Positions 15,128 to 15,325 of a stretch of 15,325 bases of DNA are shown here, one piece after another. The stretch is taken from positions 1-15,325 of the forward strand of contig JAOADS010000031.1 of the NCBI GenBank assembly GCA_026417195.1, in the 5' to 3' direction. The notes below the pieces were generated by a model that saw only the letters and a program-made list of their open reading frames with translations, did not search any database and was not told the origin of the DNA. Made by a program: the position numbers and the translations under genes. The number at the start of each line of letters is the position of its first letter. Position 1 is the stretch's first letter. Source of the DNA: Ignavibacteria bacterium (GTDB lineage: Bacteria; Bacteroidota; Ignavibacteria; Tepidaquicellales; OLB5).

Positions 15128-15215
15128 CCAAAAAATATAGACTAAACACGTTACTCACGGTTTAAAACAACTGTTTAAGAGAATTAAACCACTTCACTGT
15201 AATTCTGGGCCCTTT

Positions 15216-15309
15216 GATTCTTTCAGGGCAGACACTCAAACGAAGAATCTCCGAACATATTTATACACACCTAAAGAGATCCTCCGTTAGTACGCCTCTC
15301 AGGATGACA
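15216..15309. repeat. Degenerate palindromic intergenic repeat (REP/MITE-like)
   Basis: The arm CGAAGAATCTC (15241-15251) and GAGATCCTCCG (15276-15286) form an 11-base inverted repeat with two mismatches (G-T pairs possible) around a 24-base spacer. A second inverted pair, GATTCTT (15216-15222) and AAGAATC (15243-15249), is nested on the left. The right end continues to CTCAGGATGACA (15298-15309). On the opposite strand this unit reads GTCATCCTGAG...GGAGGATCTC, a form I recall as a common dispersed repeat in bacterial genomes. No open reading frame of note occupies 15130-15325. Confidence 0.5.
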
Positions 15310-15325
15310 ACAATAGAACCAACAT

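Noticed and set aside
14847..15140. Plus-strand open frame of 97 codons covering the aminotransferase start and promoter
   Set aside because: Its composition is that of antisense AT-rich DNA (many Ile, Lys, Phe, Cys), with no ribosome-binding site or recognisable domain.
1..15325. CRISPR arrays, tRNA/rRNA genes, transposases or phage genes
   Set aside because: No regular direct repeats, cloverleaf sequences or mobile-element protein motifs were seen anywhere in the window.

Overview
The window looks like chromosomal DNA from an AT-rich, Gram-negative member of the Bacteroidota/Chlorobiota/Ignavibacteriota group. Four things point there. The elongation factor P has the 'TPGNLRAFYQ' tip loop I associate with Chlorobi-type EF-P. 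A secreted multidomain M14 peptidase and a Wzi-type outer-membrane protein are present. Three intergenic regions carry the Bacteroidota-style promoter TTG-N18..20-TAnnTTTG. Start codons mostly lack strong Shine-Dalgarno sequences. The exact lineage is inference; Ignavibacteria-like is my best guess.

Layout: (1) 1-2095, minus strand: a secreted zinc carboxypeptidase (M14) with C-terminal beta domains, cut off by the window edge. (2) 2309-3661, plus strand: a short operon of a small secreted, possibly beta-barrel protein, a membrane-anchored LytR_C-domain protein and the ribosomal silencing factor RsfS; the last two start at TTG. (3) 3667-6115, minus strand: efp-accB-accC, convergent with rsfS with only 5 bp between stop codons. 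(4) 6306-15053, minus strand: an eight-gene surface-glycan operon. In order of transcription it holds a DegT/WbpE-type sugar aminotransferase, an initiating polyprenyl-phosphate sugar-1-phosphate transferase, a WbpD/WlbB-type hexapeptide N-acetyltransferase (frameshifted), an HddA-type GHMP kinase, an NAD-dependent sugar epimerase, a GmhA-like SIS isomerase, a Wzi-type outer-membrane protein and an M20D amidohydrolase. Gaps are 3-27 bp or the genes overlap by 1-4 bp. (5) 15054-15325: leader with a good Shine-Dalgarno and a probable promoter, then degenerate palindromic repeat DNA and no gene.

Working model: the aminotransferase and acetyltransferase make a 3-acetamido sugar nucleotide. The SIS protein, kinase and epimerase supply a heptose- or deoxysugar-type precursor. 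The polyprenyl transferase starts glycan assembly on the inner membrane, and the Wzi-like barrel acts at the outer membrane. No glycosyltransferase, flippase or polymerase is present, so the locus must work with genes elsewhere.

The most concrete anomaly is the acetyltransferase: its conserved C-terminus is intact in the -1 frame and would end in a 4-base ATGA overlap with the kinase start. A single base is therefore missing near 12010-12012, through mutation or a sequence error. I found no clearly new defence or mobile system.
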